Positions 30,101 to 39,317 of a DNA stretch of 45,826 bases are shown piece by piece. The notes under the pieces are model-generated. The model saw only the letters and a list, made by a program, of their open reading frames with translations. It was not told the DNA's origin and ran no database searches. The DNA comes from an uncultured Oscillospiraceae bacterium (GTDB lineage Bacteria > Bacillota > Clostridia > Oscillospirales > Acutalibacteraceae). A program made the translations under genes and the position numbers. The first letter of the stretch is position 1. Each line of letters opens with the position of its first letter. The DNA lies in contig CASFCH010000022.1 of assembly GCA_949293315.1 (NCBI GenBank), forward strand, positions 1-45,826. The letters are read 5' to 3'.

Positions 30101-30136
30101 AAAAAATCCGGAGCCATCCCAAAGGATAGCCCCGGC
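30101..30136 (-). terminator. Intrinsic terminator after the secreted protein gene
   Basis: On the minus strand CCGG-GC-ATCC pairs with GGAT-GC-CCGG around TTTG (with two mismatched or wobble positions) and is followed by seven T. It ends the queA-tgt-secreted protein transcription unit. Confidence 0.75.
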
Positions 30137-30170
30137 ACGCGCAGACAAAATATACAGAGGGATTGCGCCC

Positions 30171-31154
30171 TCATTCATTTTTTCGGTCATCGGGGTCCGA
30201 ATCAGGAGTTTTCTGAGCCGTTGGTTCCTCTCCCGTTCCCTTTTCCTCTTCCGGTCCAGACTGGACTTTTGAAGATACACGCCGTTTTTTCACAAATGAG
30301 ATGATCAGAGAAATAATCCCCGCCGCCGCCAGCGCGACCAAGAGCAGGACGACAGCGACAATCATCACACGGTAATCCGAATCCGACCGGCTCTCGACCG
30401 TATACGACACCGTATGATCCAGCGCTTCCTCTTCTGTCTCCTCCTCTTCGGGATCCTCCGGATCGCGGCTGGAAGATTTTCCGCTTTTCCGAGTGGTGCT
30501 TTTATCTCTGGTAGTGGATGGCTTCTTTGTCGTACTCTCGCGCCGAGAGTCCGTCTCTTTTTCGTCTCGATCCGTGCTTTCCGCGGCTGCCGGCACGCTC
30601 TGCGTCTCGCCGGGCTGCACCGGAAATACCGGCGTAAAGCAATACCCCTGCGTCTCCCGCCCACGTCGGTCAAATACGGAGACGGACAGGCTTTCCAAGG
30701 CCTCTTTCGCCTCGGCTATCGTATAAAAATCAATCTGTGCTTCAAAGATCATTTCCGTATCGCGCAGTTCAAGTGCATAATAGGACACCTGTGCGCACGT
30801 GGGGGCAGAAGGGCGCACATCTTCATCCAATCGGATCGTACTCCCGTCTGCAAGCGACAGACAGACGCCGCACGCCCCATCGGACGGCGGTGTTTCATCG
30901 ATCAGACGAATATAGAGATAGAGCGTCTTTCGATTATCGTCAATCAGATATTTCAGATCCGCATACGTAACGGCGACGGGCGCAGACAGGATTCCGGTTT
31001 CATAAAGGGCCACATTGTGGCTGAAATCCCAGATGTCATACTCCTCCATCTGCCCGTCCAGCTCCAGTTCCCCGTTTGAAACGGCGCGGACGGAGCAGAG
31101 CGGGACGCAGATGATTGCGGCCAAGAAAAGAGCAACACACATTTTTTTGAACAA
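30171..31154 (-). CDS. Secreted membrane-anchored protein of unknown function
   Basis: 327 residues from TTG 31154; an ATG at 31142 is possible. A signal peptide (VALFLAAIICVPLCSVRA) is followed by a ~160-residue beta-rich domain with LDGQMEEYD ... YLIDDNRKTLYLYIRLIDE, resembling CBM9/DOMON-like folds. Then comes a low-complexity Ser/Thr/Lys/Glu linker (about 195-255), one membrane segment (VMIVAVVLLLVALAAAGIIS) and a charged cytoplasmic tail. It follows tgt by 41 bp in the place where yajC often lies, but is not YajC. Function unknown. Confidence 0.75.
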   Translation of the reverse strand: MFKKMCVALFLAAIICVPLCSVRAVSNGELELDGQMEEYDIWDFSHNVALYETGILSAPVAVTYADLKYLIDDNRKTLYLYIRLIDETPPSDGACGVCLSLADGSTIRLDEDVRPSAPTCAQVSYYALELRDTEMIFEAQIDFYTIAEAKEALESLSVSVFDRRGRETQGYCFTPVFPVQPGETQSVPAAAESTDRDEKETDSRRESTTKKPSTTRDKSTTRKSGKSSSRDPEDPEEEETEEEALDHTVSYTVESRSDSDYRVMIVAVVLLLVALAAAGIISLIISFVKKRRVSSKVQSGPEEEKGTGEEPTAQKTPDSDPDDRKNE

Positions 31155-31195
31155 ATCGGCTCGTACCCCCTACCCATACAGGAGCTGTTACCCAC

Positions 31196-32326
31196 TCAGA
31201 TCCTGCTGTCGAGTAAATCCACATACTGCTTTCGGAACGCTTCGAATTGATCCTCCTCGAGCGCCTGACGAATCCGTTCCAGCAGCGTGTTGTAAAAATA
31301 GAGGTTATGCATCACGCACAGCCGCATAGCCAGCATCTCCTTACTCTTGAAGAGATGGCGGATGTAGGCGCGCGAGTGGCGGCGGCATGTCGGACAGCTG
31401 CACGACTCATCGAGCGGCCGCAGATCCTTCTCGTACTTTTTATTATTCAGATTGATAATCCCGTCCCAGGTAAAAATATGGCCGTGACGGGCGTTGCGGC
31501 TTGGCATCACGCAGTCGAACAGATCCACACCGCGCCAGACACCCTCGATGATATTCCCCGGGGTTCCCACACCCATGAGATACCGTGGCTTGTCTGCGGG
31601 CATATACGGCTCAACAGCCGAAATGATCCGGTACATATCCTCTTTGGGCTCGCCGACAGCCAATCCGCCGATCGCGTAACCGTCCAGATCGAGCTCGGCG
31701 ATCCGCTTCATATGTTCCACGCGCAGGTCGTCATAGGTACAGCCCTGATTGATGCCAAAGAGCATCTGCTGCGGATTGATTGTAGCGGGCAATGCCTTCA
31801 GGCGCGCCATCTCCTGCTTACAGCGCACCAGCCAGCGATAGGTGCGGTCGCAGGACGCACGGGAATAGGCATATTCCGCCGGATTCTCCACACACTCGTC
31901 AAATGCCATGGCGATCGTGGAGCCGAGGTTGGACTGGATGCGCATGCTCTCCTCCGGCCCCATGAAGATCTTCCGTCCGTCGACGTGGGAGGAGAAGTAG
32001 ACCCCCTCCTCCTTGATATTGCGCAGCTTGGCCAGGGAGAACACCTGGAATCCGCCGCTGTCGGTGAGGATCGGCCCGCTCCAGCCGGTGAAGCGGTGCA
32101 GCCCCCCGAGCGCATGGATGAGTTCGTCCCCGGGGCGCACATGCAGATGATACGTATTGCACAGCTGAACCTGACACTTCAGTTCCGCCAGATCGTAGGA
32201 GGAGACAGCTCCCTTGATCGCGCCGCAGGTGGCAACATTCATGAAAGCAGGCGTTTGGACCGTCCCGTGCGGCGTCTCAAATTCGCCGCGGCGGGCGCTG
32301 CCGCGTTTTAAAAGTAAACGATACAT
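31196..32326 (-). CDS. tgt: tRNA-guanine transglycosylase (queuine tRNA-ribosyltransferase)
   Basis: 376 residues, normal bacterial length. MNVATCGAIKGAVSSYDL, CNTYHLHVRPGDELI, TDSGGFQVFSL (catalytic Asp), the GLAVGEPKEDMYR loop and the zinc site CPTCRRH ... H near 305-335 are all present. It exchanges guanine-34 for preQ1 in tRNAs with GUN anticodons. It lies 73 bp downstream of queA on the same strand. Confidence 0.98.
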   Translation of the reverse strand: MYRLLLKRGSARRGEFETPHGTVQTPAFMNVATCGAIKGAVSSYDLAELKCQVQLCNTYHLHVRPGDELIHALGGLHRFTGWSGPILTDSGGFQVFSLAKLRNIKEEGVYFSSHVDGRKIFMGPEESMRIQSNLGSTIAMAFDECVENPAEYAYSRASCDRTYRWLVRCKQEMARLKALPATINPQQMLFGINQGCTYDDLRVEHMKRIAELDLDGYAIGGLAVGEPKEDMYRIISAVEPYMPADKPRYLMGVGTPGNIIEGVWRGVDLFDCVMPSRNARHGHIFTWDGIINLNNKKYEKDLRPLDESCSCPTCRRHSRAYIRHLFKSKEMLAMRLCVMHNLYFYNTLLERIRQALEEDQFEAFRKQYVDLLDSRI

Positions 32327-32399
32327 AAAGACCTCTTATTTCTGCCGGACATCCCGGCACAGATAGAATTAGGAACATACCGACCGGCGTGAACACCCG

Positions 32400-33425
32400 T
32401 CAGAGAATCAGCATGGCATCCCCAAAGCTGAAAAAGCGATAACGTTCCTCCACCGCATGGCGATAGGCATTCATCGTGTGTTCATAGCCGCAGAACGCGG
32501 AGACGAGCATGATCAGGGTGCTCTCCGGCAGGTGGAAATTGGTGATCAGGCCGTCCATGCACTTAAATTCATATCCGGGATAGATGAAGATATCCGTCCA
32601 CCCCTCCGCCTCCTCGATCTTCCCGTTGAACGTGGCCACCGATTCGAGGGTCCGGCAGCTGGTCGTCCCGACTGCAATCACGCGGCCGCCGGCCTTTTTG
32701 GTTTCGTTGATCATATGTGCCGTATCCGCAGACATATAATAATGCTCCGAGTGCATCAGATGGTCCTCAATATTTTCCTCCTTTACGGGGCGGAACGTGC
32801 CGAGGCCCACATGGAGCGTGACAAAGGCCCTGCGGACGCCTTTTCGCTCCAGCCGTTCAAACAGCTCGTCCGTAAAGTGGAGGCCCGCTGTGGGCGCCGC
32901 AGCGGAACCGTTCTCCCGCGCGTAAATCGTCTGATACTGGCTTTGATCCTCCAGCTTTTGCGTAATATACGGCGGAAGGGGCATTTCACCGATCTTTTCC
33001 AGAACATTATAAAAATTTCCGTCATAGGATAATTTTGCAAGGCGATTGCCCCCCTCGACGACGTCGAGGATCTCCGCACGCATCAGGCCGTCTCCAAAGA
33101 CGAATCGGCTCCCCGGCTTTGCCCGCTTGCCCGGACCCGCCAGGACCTCCCACACATCATTCCCTTTCGGCGTCAGGAGCAGGAATTCCACATGCGCCCC
33201 CGTCCCCTCCTTGACGCCGTAAATGCGGGCGGGCAGCACCTTCGTATCGTTCAGGACCAGCAGGTCACCCGGATTCAGACATTCATCCAGATCCCGGAAG
33301 ACGCGGTCCTGATAGGCGCCGCTCCGCCTGTCCAGCAGCATCATCCGCGCCGCATCCCGGGGCTCCGCCGGTGTCTGTGCAATCAGTTCTTTTGGTAAAT
33401 CATAATAAAAATCGCTCTTTTTCAT
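32400..33425 (-). CDS. queA: S-adenosylmethionine:tRNA ribosyltransferase-isomerase
   Basis: 341 residues. [20 protein letters not shown] at the start, [50 protein letters not shown] and [19 protein letters not shown] are diagnostic. It converts preQ1 in tRNA to epoxyqueuosine. It is first in a minus-strand unit with tgt, divergent from the riboswitch-controlled lysine operon. Confidence 0.98.
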   Translation of the reverse strand: MKKSDFYYDLPKELIAQTPAEPRDAARMMLLDRRSGAYQDRVFRDLDECLNPGDLLVLNDTKVLPARIYGVKEGTGAHVEFLLLTPKGNDVWEVLAGPGKRAKPGSRFVFGDGLMRAEILDVVEGGNRLAKLSYDGNFYNVLEKIGEMPLPPYITQKLEDQSQYQTIYARENGSAAAPTAGLHFTDELFERLERKGVRRAFVTLHVGLGTFRPVKEENIEDHLMHSEHYYMSADTAHMINETKKAGGRVIAVGTTSCRTLESVATFNGKIEEAEGWTDIFIYPGYEFKCMDGLITNFHLPESTLIMLVSAFCGYEHTMNAYRHAVEERYRFFSFGDAMLIL

Positions 33426-33496
33426 ACTAAAATCCTCTTTCAGGCTGTGCTGCCAGAAACTTTATCAAATTCCAAACATATTTTTTTGAAAAACAT

Positions 33497-33525
33497 TTGA
33501 CTTACCCGGCCTCAGATGGTATTAT
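33497..33525 (+). promoter_or_regulatory. Promoter of the lysine biosynthesis operon
   Basis: TTGACT (33497-33502), 17-base spacer, TATTAT (33520-33525); a TATAAT at 33523-33528 overlaps it. Transcription would start just before the riboswitch. Confidence 0.7.
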
Positions 33526-33541
33526 AATGTCAAATATGTCA

Positions 33542-33709
33542 TTGATAGAGGCGCGTCATTTATGAGTAGGCGGCAGTAGATTGCCAAAATCGCTTGATGG
33601 TCGTTGGAAAGGAAATGATGCCGAAGGAAAAGCGCGGCGAGCTTTTTCTGGGGATGCATGTGAATAACTGCATAACTGTCATCATTGCTTTATGATGAAG
33701 AGCTATCGA
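33542..33709 (+). ncRNA. Lysine riboswitch (L-box)
   Basis: P1 is formed by TTGATAG (33542-33548) with CTATCGA (33703-33709). Conserved internal elements are in order: AGAGGCGC, AGTAG, GGAAAGG, GATGCCGAAG, CTGGGGATGC and ACTGTCA. A terminator follows at 33765-33787. Lysine binding should favour the terminator and shut down asd-dapA-dapB and the ACT gene. There is no protein-coding gene between 33426 and 33826. Confidence 0.95.
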
Positions 33710-33764
33710 ACGATACACGCCCGTCCGGGCCGTGCCAAACTTCTTCTATTATATTGCATTGATG

Positions 33765-33787
33765 ACCGGTTGGCAACCGGTTTTTTT
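33765..33787 (+). terminator. Riboswitch-controlled terminator
   Basis: ACCGGTT and AACCGGT form a perfect 7-bp stem with a 3-base loop, followed by seven T, 40 bp before the asd start. It is the expression platform of the lysine riboswitch. Confidence 0.88.
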
Positions 33788-33826
33788 AATGTCATAGAAT
33801 ATTTTCATCTTTAAGGAGTGCTACGC

Positions 33827-34906
33827 ATGAAAGAGTTCAATGTAGGTATCGTCGGCGCAACGGGTATGGTTGGCCAGCGGTTCGCCACGATTCTGGAGAA
33901 CCACCCCTGGTTCCACGTCAAGGTCCTCGCGGCCAGCCCGCGTTCCGCCGGCAAGAAGTATAAGGATGCCGTCGGTGCAAAATGGGCGATGGATAAGCCG
34001 ATCCCCGCTTCAATGGCCGATATGATCGTCAAGGACGCCACAGCGGATATTGAGGAAATCGCAAAGAGCGTGGATTTTGTCTTCTGCGCCGTAGATATGA
34101 AAAAGGATGAGATCAAGGCACTGGAGGAGGCCTACGCCAAGGCCGAGTGCCCGGTCATCTCCAACAACAGCGCCAACCGCCACACGCCGGACGTGCCGAT
34201 GATCATCCCGGAGCTCAACGCCGAGCACGCCCGGATCATTCCCGCGCAGCGCAGGCGTCTGGGCACCAAGCGCGGCTTCATCGCCGTCAAGTCCAACTGC
34301 TCGCTTCAGAGCTATGTGCCCGCCCTGTTCCCGCTGTCCGAGTTTGGGGTCAGGGAAGTGCTGGTGTGCACGTATCAGGCCATCTCCGGCGCGGGCAAGA
34401 CGTTTGAGACGTTCCCGGAGATCCTCGATAACGTCATCCCGTTCATCGGCGGTGAGGAGGAGAAGTCCGAGCAGGAGCCGCTGAAGATCTGGGGCAAAAT
34501 TGAGGGTGATCAGATCGTTCCCGCCAAGTCCCCCGCCTTTACGGCGCAGTGCCTGCGCGTTCCGGTCTCCAACGGCCATATGGGCGCTGTGTTTGTCCGC
34601 TTTGAAAACAAGCCGAGCAAGGAGCAGATCCTCGATATTTGGAAGAACTTTTCCGGCCGCGCCCAGGAGCTCCAGCTCCCCAGCGCCCCCAAGCAGTTCC
34701 TGCACTACTTTGAGGAGGAAAATCTGCCGCAGACAAAGCTCCAGCGCGATCTGGAGGGCGGGATGGCCATCTCCATCGGCCGTCTGCGTGAGGATACGCA
34801 GTACGATTACAAGTTTGTCTGCCTGTCCCACAACACGCTGCGCGGCGCTGCAGGCGGCGCGGTGCTGATGGCCGAACTTCTTGCGGCCGAGGGATATCTG
34901 GACTAA
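33827..34906 (+). CDS. asd: Aspartate-semialdehyde dehydrogenase
   Basis: 359 residues from ATG 33827 with AAGGAG upstream. GIVGATGMVGQRFATIL is the NADP-binding loop, and VKSNCSLQ has the catalytic Cys158. The overall type (ISNNSANRHTPDVPMIIPEL, TYQAISGAGKTFETFPEI) is that of the archaeal/fungal-like enzyme class. It reduces aspartyl phosphate to the semialdehyde, the branch point to lysine, threonine and methionine. First gene after the lysine riboswitch. Confidence 0.96.
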   Translation: MKEFNVGIVGATGMVGQRFATILENHPWFHVKVLAASPRSAGKKYKDAVGAKWAMDKPIPASMADMIVKDATADIEEIAKSVDFVFCAVDMKKDEIKALEEAYAKAECPVISNNSANRHTPDVPMIIPELNAEHARIIPAQRRRLGTKRGFIAVKSNCSLQSYVPALFPLSEFGVREVLVCTYQAISGAGKTFETFPEILDNVIPFIGGEEEKSEQEPLKIWGKIEGDQIVPAKSPAFTAQCLRVPVSNGHMGAVFVRFENKPSKEQILDIWKNFSGRAQELQLPSAPKQFLHYFEEENLPQTKLQRDLEGGMAISIGRLREDTQYDYKFVCLSHNTLRGAAGGAVLMAELLAAEGYLD

Positions 34907-34942
34907 CGACTGAATTCCAAGTTTTTTCAAGGAGGAAACACC

Positions 34943-35833
34943 ATGAAAAACACTTTATTTACCGGCGCGGCCGTGGCGATCGTCACTCCGTTTGACGAAA
35001 AGGGAAATATCGATTTTGACACCTTTGCCGCCATCATCGATCAGCAGATTGAAAACGGAACAGACGCCATCGTCGTGTGCGGTACTACCGGGGAGGACGC
35101 CTGCCTGACACACGAGGAGCACACCTCGGCCATCAAATTCTGCGTCAACCATGTAGACAGGCGCGTACCGGTCATCGCCGGCACGGGGAGCAACAGTACA
35201 CAGTACGCCATCTACCTCTCACAGGAGGCGGAAAATCTTGGCGTGGACGGCCTGCTCAGCGTCACCCCCTATTACAACAAGACCTCTCAGGACGGTCTGA
35301 TCGCCCACTACTCGGCGATTGCGGATCATGTCCACACGCCGATCATCCTCTACAATGTCCCCAGCAGGACGGGCCTGAACATTCAGCCGCAGACCTACCG
35401 CGCGCTTGCGGAGCATGAGAACATCTGCGCGATCAAGGAGGCCAACGGGAATATCTCCGCGCTGGCCGACACGATGGCACTGTGCGGCGACAAGCTGGAC
35501 GTCTACTCCGGGAACGACGATCAGGTGACCGCATTCCTCTCGCTGGGGGCAAAGGGCGTCATCTCCGTGGTGTCCAACATCTTGCCGCGCGTGATGCACG
35601 AGATGGTCACAAGCTATCTCAGCGGCGATCCGGACCGGAGCCGTATGCTGCAGCTGGAATATATCGACATCTGCCACGCCCTCTTCTCCGATGTCAATCC
35701 GATCCCGGTCAAAGAGGCCATGAATATGATGGGCATGAAGGTGGGGAACTGCCGTCTGCCGCTGACGCGTATGAATGCGGAAAAGCGCGATGCGCTCCGT
35801 GCCGTTCTGGCAAAGCACGGCCTTGTAAAATAA
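34943..35833 (+). CDS. dapA: 4-Hydroxy-tetrahydrodipicolinate synthase
   Basis: 296 residues. CGTTGEDACLTHEEH (Thr48-Thr49), TPYYNKTSQDGLIAHY, LYNVPSRTGLNI (Tyr137) and AIKEANGN with Schiff-base Lys165 are all present. It condenses pyruvate with aspartate semialdehyde in the first lysine-specific step. It lies 36 bp after asd with AAGGAGG upstream. Confidence 0.98.
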   Translation: MKNTLFTGAAVAIVTPFDEKGNIDFDTFAAIIDQQIENGTDAIVVCGTTGEDACLTHEEHTSAIKFCVNHVDRRVPVIAGTGSNSTQYAIYLSQEAENLGVDGLLSVTPYYNKTSQDGLIAHYSAIADHVHTPIILYNVPSRTGLNIQPQTYRALAEHENICAIKEANGNISALADTMALCGDKLDVYSGNDDQVTAFLSLGAKGVISVVSNILPRVMHEMVTSYLSGDPDRSRMLQLEYIDICHALFSDVNPIPVKEAMNMMGMKVGNCRLPLTRMNAEKRDALRAVLAKHGLVK

Positions 35834-35880
35834 GGCGCCTGCGGGGACCTTTAAAATGAATTAAAAGGAAGGACGTTCCA

Positions 35881-36639
35881 ATGATCGATATACTCCTCAG
35901 CGGCTGCAACGGCAAGATGGGCCGAGTGATCACCGCCGCCGTTGCAGAACGCGACGACTGCCGGATCGTGGCCGGAATTGATAAAAATACCGCGCAGGAG
36001 GCGGGGTTTCCGGTTTTTGAATCGCCGGAGGATGTAACCGTCAAGGCCGATGTCATCATCGACTTTTCCAACCCAAGCGCCGTGCTTCCCCTGCTCGGCT
36101 ATGCATGTGATCATACCATCCCGGCAGTCATCGCGACGACGGGCTTGAGCGATGAACAGATCGGCGCCCTGAAGCAGGCGGCCGAACGCATTCCGATTTT
36201 TTTCTCCGCCAACATGTCTCTGGGCGTCAACCTGCTGCTGGAGCTCTCCAAGATGGCGGCGCGTGTCCTCGGCCCCTCGTTTGATATCGAGATCGTCGAG
36301 ATGCACCACAACCAGAAGCTGGACGCCCCGAGCGGCACCGCGCTGATGCTGGCGGATGGGATTGCCGAAGAATTTGATCATCCCATGCGCTATGAGTACG
36401 ACCGCCACGCAAAGCGCTGCAAGCGCGACCGGAATGAAATCGGCATTCATGCGGTGCGCGGCGGGACCATTGTCGGAGAACATCAGGTCCTCTTTGCCGG
36501 GCATGACGAACTTATCACGCTGAGCCATTCGGCGCGCAGCAAAGAGATTTTTGCCACCGGATCGATCAACGCCGCTATCTATCTGCACGGAAAGCCGGCC
36601 GGCCTGTACTGTATGGCGGATCTGGTAGAGGGCAAGTAA
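35881..36639 (+). CDS. dapB: 4-Hydroxy-tetrahydrodipicolinate reductase
   Basis: 252 residues. LLSGCNGKMGRVI is the nucleotide-binding loop, and EMHHNQKLDAPSGTA gives His142-His143 and Lys146 of the active site. The C-terminal VRGGTIVGEHQVLFAGHDE is typical. It makes tetrahydrodipicolinate for lysine, cell wall diaminopimelate and spore dipicolinate. Confidence 0.98.
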   Translation: MIDILLSGCNGKMGRVITAAVAERDDCRIVAGIDKNTAQEAGFPVFESPEDVTVKADVIIDFSNPSAVLPLLGYACDHTIPAVIATTGLSDEQIGALKQAAERIPIFFSANMSLGVNLLLELSKMAARVLGPSFDIEIVEMHHNQKLDAPSGTALMLADGIAEEFDHPMRYEYDRHAKRCKRDRNEIGIHAVRGGTIVGEHQVLFAGHDELITLSHSARSKEIFATGSINAAIYLHGKPAGLYCMADLVEGK

Positions 36640-36659
36640 AACGAAAGAGGGGCTGTATC

Positions 36660-37118
36660 ATGAATCAAAACGTCACCGTCAATGTCGTAGAAGATGTCAC
36701 GCTGATCTCCCTGCTGGAATCCCCGGCCGACATCGGCATGATCGGGCGGATTTTTTCCCGGATCGCGGACGCCGGAATTGATGTGGATATGATTTCTCAA
36801 TCGCCGCACGGCAAAAATTCCACACTCTCCTTTACCGTCAGCGGCGATGATTTCGGCCGGATCCTGGAGATCTCCGCCAAAGTGCGCGAGCTGAACCCCA
36901 ATTTAAAGTTCAGCGTCAGCAGCGGGAACTGCAAAATCTCCGTTTTCAGCGAGGCAATGCGCGGCTGCCCGGGCTACAGTGCTAAAATTTTCAATGCGCT
37001 GGCCGCCGTGGAAACTGACATCCGCATGGTCACTACCTCGGAAGTGGATATCTCTCTGCTGGTGACGGAGTCCGACAAGGACAGCGCAGTCGAAGCGATC
37101 AAAGCCATCGATTTCTGA
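36660..37118 (+). CDS. Stand-alone double ACT-domain protein, aspartokinase-regulatory type
   Basis: 152 residues with two ACT domains: VEDVTLISLLESPADIGMIG, then ISQSPHGKNSTLSFTV, and the second with CKISVFSEAMRGCPGYSAKI, then VTTSEVDISLLV. These resemble the regulatory half of aspartate kinase, but there is no kinase domain. It lies 20 bp after dapB in the lysine-riboswitch operon and probably senses lysine or another amino acid, perhaps regulating an aspartokinase encoded elsewhere. That partner is an inference. Confidence 0.85.
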   Translation: MNQNVTVNVVEDVTLISLLESPADIGMIGRIFSRIADAGIDVDMISQSPHGKNSTLSFTVSGDDFGRILEISAKVRELNPNLKFSVSSGNCKISVFSEAMRGCPGYSAKIFNALAAVETDIRMVTTSEVDISLLVTESDKDSAVEAIKAIDF

Positions 37119-37164
37119 ATCCTTTTAAGGGCGGGCAGCCGGACACCGGCGTCCGACTCCTATC

Positions 37165-37208
37165 AAAAAACCCCCGGCCTCCGAGTTTCTCGGAAGCCGG
37201 GGGTTTTC
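37165..37208. terminator. Bidirectional terminator between the lysine operon and the acyl-CoA synthetase gene
   Basis: A long hairpin (AAAACCCCCGGC...CCGAG / CTCGG...GCCGGGGGTTTT) with A-run and T-run on opposite sides can act on both strands. DNA from 37209 to 37364 shows nothing recognisable. Confidence 0.9.
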
Positions 37209-37364
37209 TGGTCGAAATCGCCGTTTTTCAAGGTGGATCGCTATTTGCACACCTAAAATTGGGGATGAAAATAATACGCGCTGGGTGGGAAATGGACCTG
37301 GGCAAAATTTCAAACATCAAACAGTGAAAAAAGTCCTCGGAATTCTGTAAAGTGCTGTGGGACC

Positions 37365-39146
37365 TTACTTTTTATCCCTCTCGTGCTGCGCGGCGTTTTT
37401 CTTCTCCTCGAGTATTTTGGTCAGATCCTCCTTTGTCTCCACGGCAAAGCGCTTGATCTTCTGCGTGGTAGTCTTGACAAACTCCGTGTCCCGGATATGG
37501 ATCCGCCGGATATTTTTATAGGAGGGCAGCTTTTTATTGACCTCTTTGATGACCTCGCCGATCGCCTTGGCGATTTCCTCCGAGGTCAGGGACTGCTTTT
37601 TCTTCTTCTCCTTGATCGCCTCAACATTTGGAAATACGCTCGCGGTGACAAACAGGTCATCCTCTTCATCCTCGCCGGACACCACCGACTCCGCAATAAA
37701 GGGGTCGTTATTCAGGTAATACTCCACCTCTTCCGGATAGATATTCTTCCCGTTTTTGGTGACGATCACATTCTTGATCCGACCGGTGATGCGGTAGTGC
37801 CCCTGCTCATCGACCGTCCCAAGATCTCCGGTGTGGAACCATCCCTCTGCGTCGATCACCTCCGCCGTCTGATCCGGTGCATTGTAATACCCCATCATCA
37901 CCATCGGCCCGCGGACACAGATCTCCCCTACTCCGGAAAAATCGGGATTGACGATCTTCGCCTCCACGCCCGGGAGCGGCACGCCCACCGAATCGGAAAG
38001 GGAGAGGCGGTCATTATTGCCGATGACCAGCGGAGAGCACTCCGTAAGGCCATAGCCAAGGTACACTTCAAGCCCAAAGGTCTTAAAGTCGTCAACGATA
38101 TTCGGCGCGATCGCGGCCGCGCCTGTGATCAGCAGCCGCAGCCGCCCGCCAAAAGTCTTATGGATCGCGGCAAACACCTTGTCCGATACATTCACGCCGA
38201 TGGCGCTGGACGCTTTGGCAAGCATTTTACCGAATCCGAGCACGGCCTTGCCGCCCTTTTTCTCCCCCGCCGCCTTCAAGATACGCTTGTGCAGCTTCTC
38301 GAGCATTAAGGGCACCGTGACAAAGATTGTCGGCTGGACCTCCTGCATATTTCTGGCGAGGTATTTGAGCCCCTCGCAGAAGGAGATGCAGGCGCCGGAG
38401 TACAGGACAAAGAGGAACCCAAGCGAGGACTCATAGGTGTGGTGCAGCGGAAGAATGGAGAGCACCTGATCGTCTGTCCTGATTTTGACCACGCCGCTGA
38501 GCGCCATCAGATCCGAACAGATATTGTACTGACTGAGCATGACGCCCTTGGCCATCCCTGTGGTCCCGGAGGTGAAAATCAGGCTGCCGAGCGCCTTGCC
38601 GTCCACTGCGGCATCCAGAAAGGAGCGATCCCCCTCCCGGAGCTGCTCCCGGCCGTGTTCAAGCAGCTTTGCGTAGGAGAGCACGCCATCCGCTTCATCC
38701 TCCTCAAGATCAAAACAGATCAGCAGCGGCTTTGCCGGCAGCTGCGGCAAAATTTCACGGATTCGGTCCAGGCGCTTCCGATCACACAGGACCGCGCGGC
38801 AATCCGAAACCGTAAGAATGGTGACAAAATCCTCCGCCGGGAGCTCCCGGTCAATGGGAACCACTACACCTGTTCCACAGGTAATTCCAAGATAAGAGGT
38901 TTCCCACTGATAGGAATTCTCCCCGGATACGGCGATTTTCGTCCCGTGCAGTCCCAGACCGAGCAGCGCCGTCCCCAGTGCGTTGACCTCCTCCTGAAAC
39001 GCCTGATAGGTCACGGGGTAGTAGACGCCGGCTGCCCCCTTCAGCCGATAGGCCGGCAGGCTGCCGAACAGGTGCGCGCTCTGTGCCAACAGGTCTTTAA
39101 AATTCTCAATATTCCGGATCGGATAAAATATTTTCTCTTCAGCCAT
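37365..39146 (-). CDS. Long-chain acyl-CoA synthetase (AMP-binding enzyme)
   Basis: 593 residues. LIFTSGTTGMAKGVMLSQ is the AMP/ATP-binding P-loop. LGYGLTECSPLVIG, YYNAPDQTAEVIDAEGWFHT, GDLGTVDEQGHYRITGRIKN and the catalytic-Lys region are in the usual order of FadD-like ligases. The C-terminal part is charged (KEDLTKILEEKKNAAQHERD). It activates fatty acids with ATP and CoA. It has its own unit, ending near the bidirectional terminator. Confidence 0.93.
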   Translation of the reverse strand: MAEEKIFYPIRNIENFKDLLAQSAHLFGSLPAYRLKGAAGVYYPVTYQAFQEEVNALGTALLGLGLHGTKIAVSGENSYQWETSYLGITCGTGVVVPIDRELPAEDFVTILTVSDCRAVLCDRKRLDRIREILPQLPAKPLLICFDLEEDEADGVLSYAKLLEHGREQLREGDRSFLDAAVDGKALGSLIFTSGTTGMAKGVMLSQYNICSDLMALSGVVKIRTDDQVLSILPLHHTYESSLGFLFVLYSGACISFCEGLKYLARNMQEVQPTIFVTVPLMLEKLHKRILKAAGEKKGGKAVLGFGKMLAKASSAIGVNVSDKVFAAIHKTFGGRLRLLITGAAAIAPNIVDDFKTFGLEVYLGYGLTECSPLVIGNNDRLSLSDSVGVPLPGVEAKIVNPDFSGVGEICVRGPMVMMGYYNAPDQTAEVIDAEGWFHTGDLGTVDEQGHYRITGRIKNVIVTKNGKNIYPEEVEYYLNNDPFIAESVVSGEDEEDDLFVTASVFPNVEAIKEKKKKQSLTSEEIAKAIGEVIKEVNKKLPSYKNIRRIHIRDTEFVKTTTQKIKRFAVETKEDLTKILEEKKNAAQHERDKK

Positions 39147-39317
39147 GAGTCGCTCTCACTTTTCCATAAGATTGCCGCCAAGCGGTCATTATCCATTATA
39201 TCCGCAGCGCATTTGATAGTCAACGCCTTCTCCCAGAATTCACACTTCCTTAAAAATATTCCCATGTATGTGCGAATTCATACAGGGAATGATAATGGCG
39301 AGAAGGAAGTGATCAGG

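Noticed and set aside
31247-32311. Plus-strand open frame of 354 codons opposite tgt
   Set aside because: It is the shadow of a highly conserved tgt gene in a GC-rich region.
34010-34930. Minus-strand open frame opposite asd
   Set aside because: It is antisense to asd, with no ribosome site and no family likeness.
39262-39317. Sporulation sigma (E-like) promoter before the DUF3787-like gene
   Set aside because: An ATATT and a CATACA-like box occur, but the spacing does not fit well.
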